A stretch of DNA of 64,000 nt from Vespa crabro (Eukaryota; Arthropoda; Insecta; Hymenoptera; Vespidae): assembly GCF_910589235.1 (NCBI RefSeq), contig NC_060955.1, forward strand, positions 15,087,338 through 15,151,337. The letters are read 5' to 3'. Of the stretch, positions 63,301-64,000 are shown one piece after another. The notes under the pieces were generated by a model that made no database searches, was not told where the DNA came from, and was given only the letters and a program-made list of their open reading frames with translations. Position numbers and translations under genes: made by a program. How positions within the stretch are numbered: position 1 is the stretch's first letter; each line of letters opens with the position of its first letter.

Positions 63301-64000
63301 ATTTCGCGAAAGTTTGATACAATACGAACCGTATACCTATTAACCTATTTCGAAAATGCTTGAACAATCAGAATAAAAGAGATACAATATTGCGATACGA
63401 AGCTGTCTCTCATCGTGAATCTCTCATTATCCCTTAGACCTTCCATTTCTTTTGGACCTTCGCTTGAGAACGTCAAAGGAAGGCGAAACGATCGCGATCG
63501 GATATTTCGCTTTAAAAGTGAATATATTTTCTCATACAGAAAATCCTTCTTTTCGAGGACTTCATGATCGGACTTTCCCTTTTTCCTTTCTTAAATTTTT
63601 TTTTGGTTTCACATATTGTCTACGTGAAATAAAATCAAGATTTCTTTCTTTCGTTTGATATGTTCTCGACATATTCAAATTGAATATTCAATTCGAGTTA
63701 ATTGTACATGTCATTTCGTTTTTAATTTCTTTTGCATCAGCTTTTCTTTAACTCTGAAAAATTTTCTTTCTCTTTCACCTTCTCACTCTTTCTCTTGTTT
63801 TATTTTCATTAAAACCAATTTATTCTTCATCGAATAACGAAATTTAAAACGCGCGAAATTTATTTCACTTGGGGAAATTTAATCTGTCAAAAGTCTTCCA
63901 CTCTTTCCCTAACTGTCCGTGCCGTTTACAGAAGAGGAAAAATTAAAAATGAAAGAATGAAATGAATGAAAGAAGAAAAGTTTTCAGTCGATAATTCGTG

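Larger units (their letters stand above)
57901..64000. other. Non-coding block downstream of the receptor
   Basis: Very AT-rich with AAT, AT, GA and CT arrays. The minus frame at 58347-58649 (100 codons) is the most protein-like of several unsupported frames; no family or splice support was seen. Confidence 0.55.

Overview
This window looks like a piece of an insect nuclear genome, most likely a hymenopteran. It is AT-rich and almost entirely non-coding. It is studded with about thirty GA/CT dinucleotide tracts and several AT tracts. It holds two decayed arthropod-type transposons. The one gene I can identify is the 3' part of an insect biogenic-amine receptor. The order-level assignment is inference from composition and repeat style, not from a marker gene.

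The firm gene lies on the + strand at 56364-57465. Two phase-0 coding exons are separated by a 97-bp GT-AG intron. They encode TM5, a very long third intracellular loop, TM6 (CWLPFF), TM7 (NPFIY) and a C-terminus that stops almost at once after helix 8. The sequence best fits the alpha2-adrenergic-like octopamine receptor class (Octalpha2R). The exons for the N-terminus and TM1-TM4 were not found. They lie either in the upstream 56 kb, which would then be intron, or outside the window.

Layout: 1-8 kb is non-coding, with a 36-bp minisatellite, a diverged local duplication and a GTGTGTATGTGAGATG-type repeat near 4.2-5.2 kb. 8-40 kb is non-coding and rich in GA/CT tracts, with only weak exon candidates (8.2, 18.7, 29.1 and 31.7 kb), a second cluster of the same repeat at 29.5 kb in the opposite orientation, and a perfect hairpin at 30.5 kb. 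40.3-43.3 kb is an island of two dead transposons: a LINE with endonuclease and reverse-transcriptase remnants, then a Tc1/mariner-type DNA transposon with recognisable terminal inverted repeats and TA flanks. 43.3-56.3 kb is again non-coding, with ambiguous ORFs. 56.3-57.9 kb is the receptor end and probable 3' UTR. 57.9-64 kb is AT-rich sequence with AAT, AT, GA and CT arrays.

Most long ORFs here are by-products of purine/pyrimidine strand bias: polypyrimidine strands contain few stop codons and read as Ser/Leu/Phe or Arg/Glu. I left those out. Weak candidate exons are listed with low confidence because splice-like hexamers occur by chance many times in 64 kb. I saw no convincing tRNA or rRNA gene, CRISPR array or complete multi-gene system.
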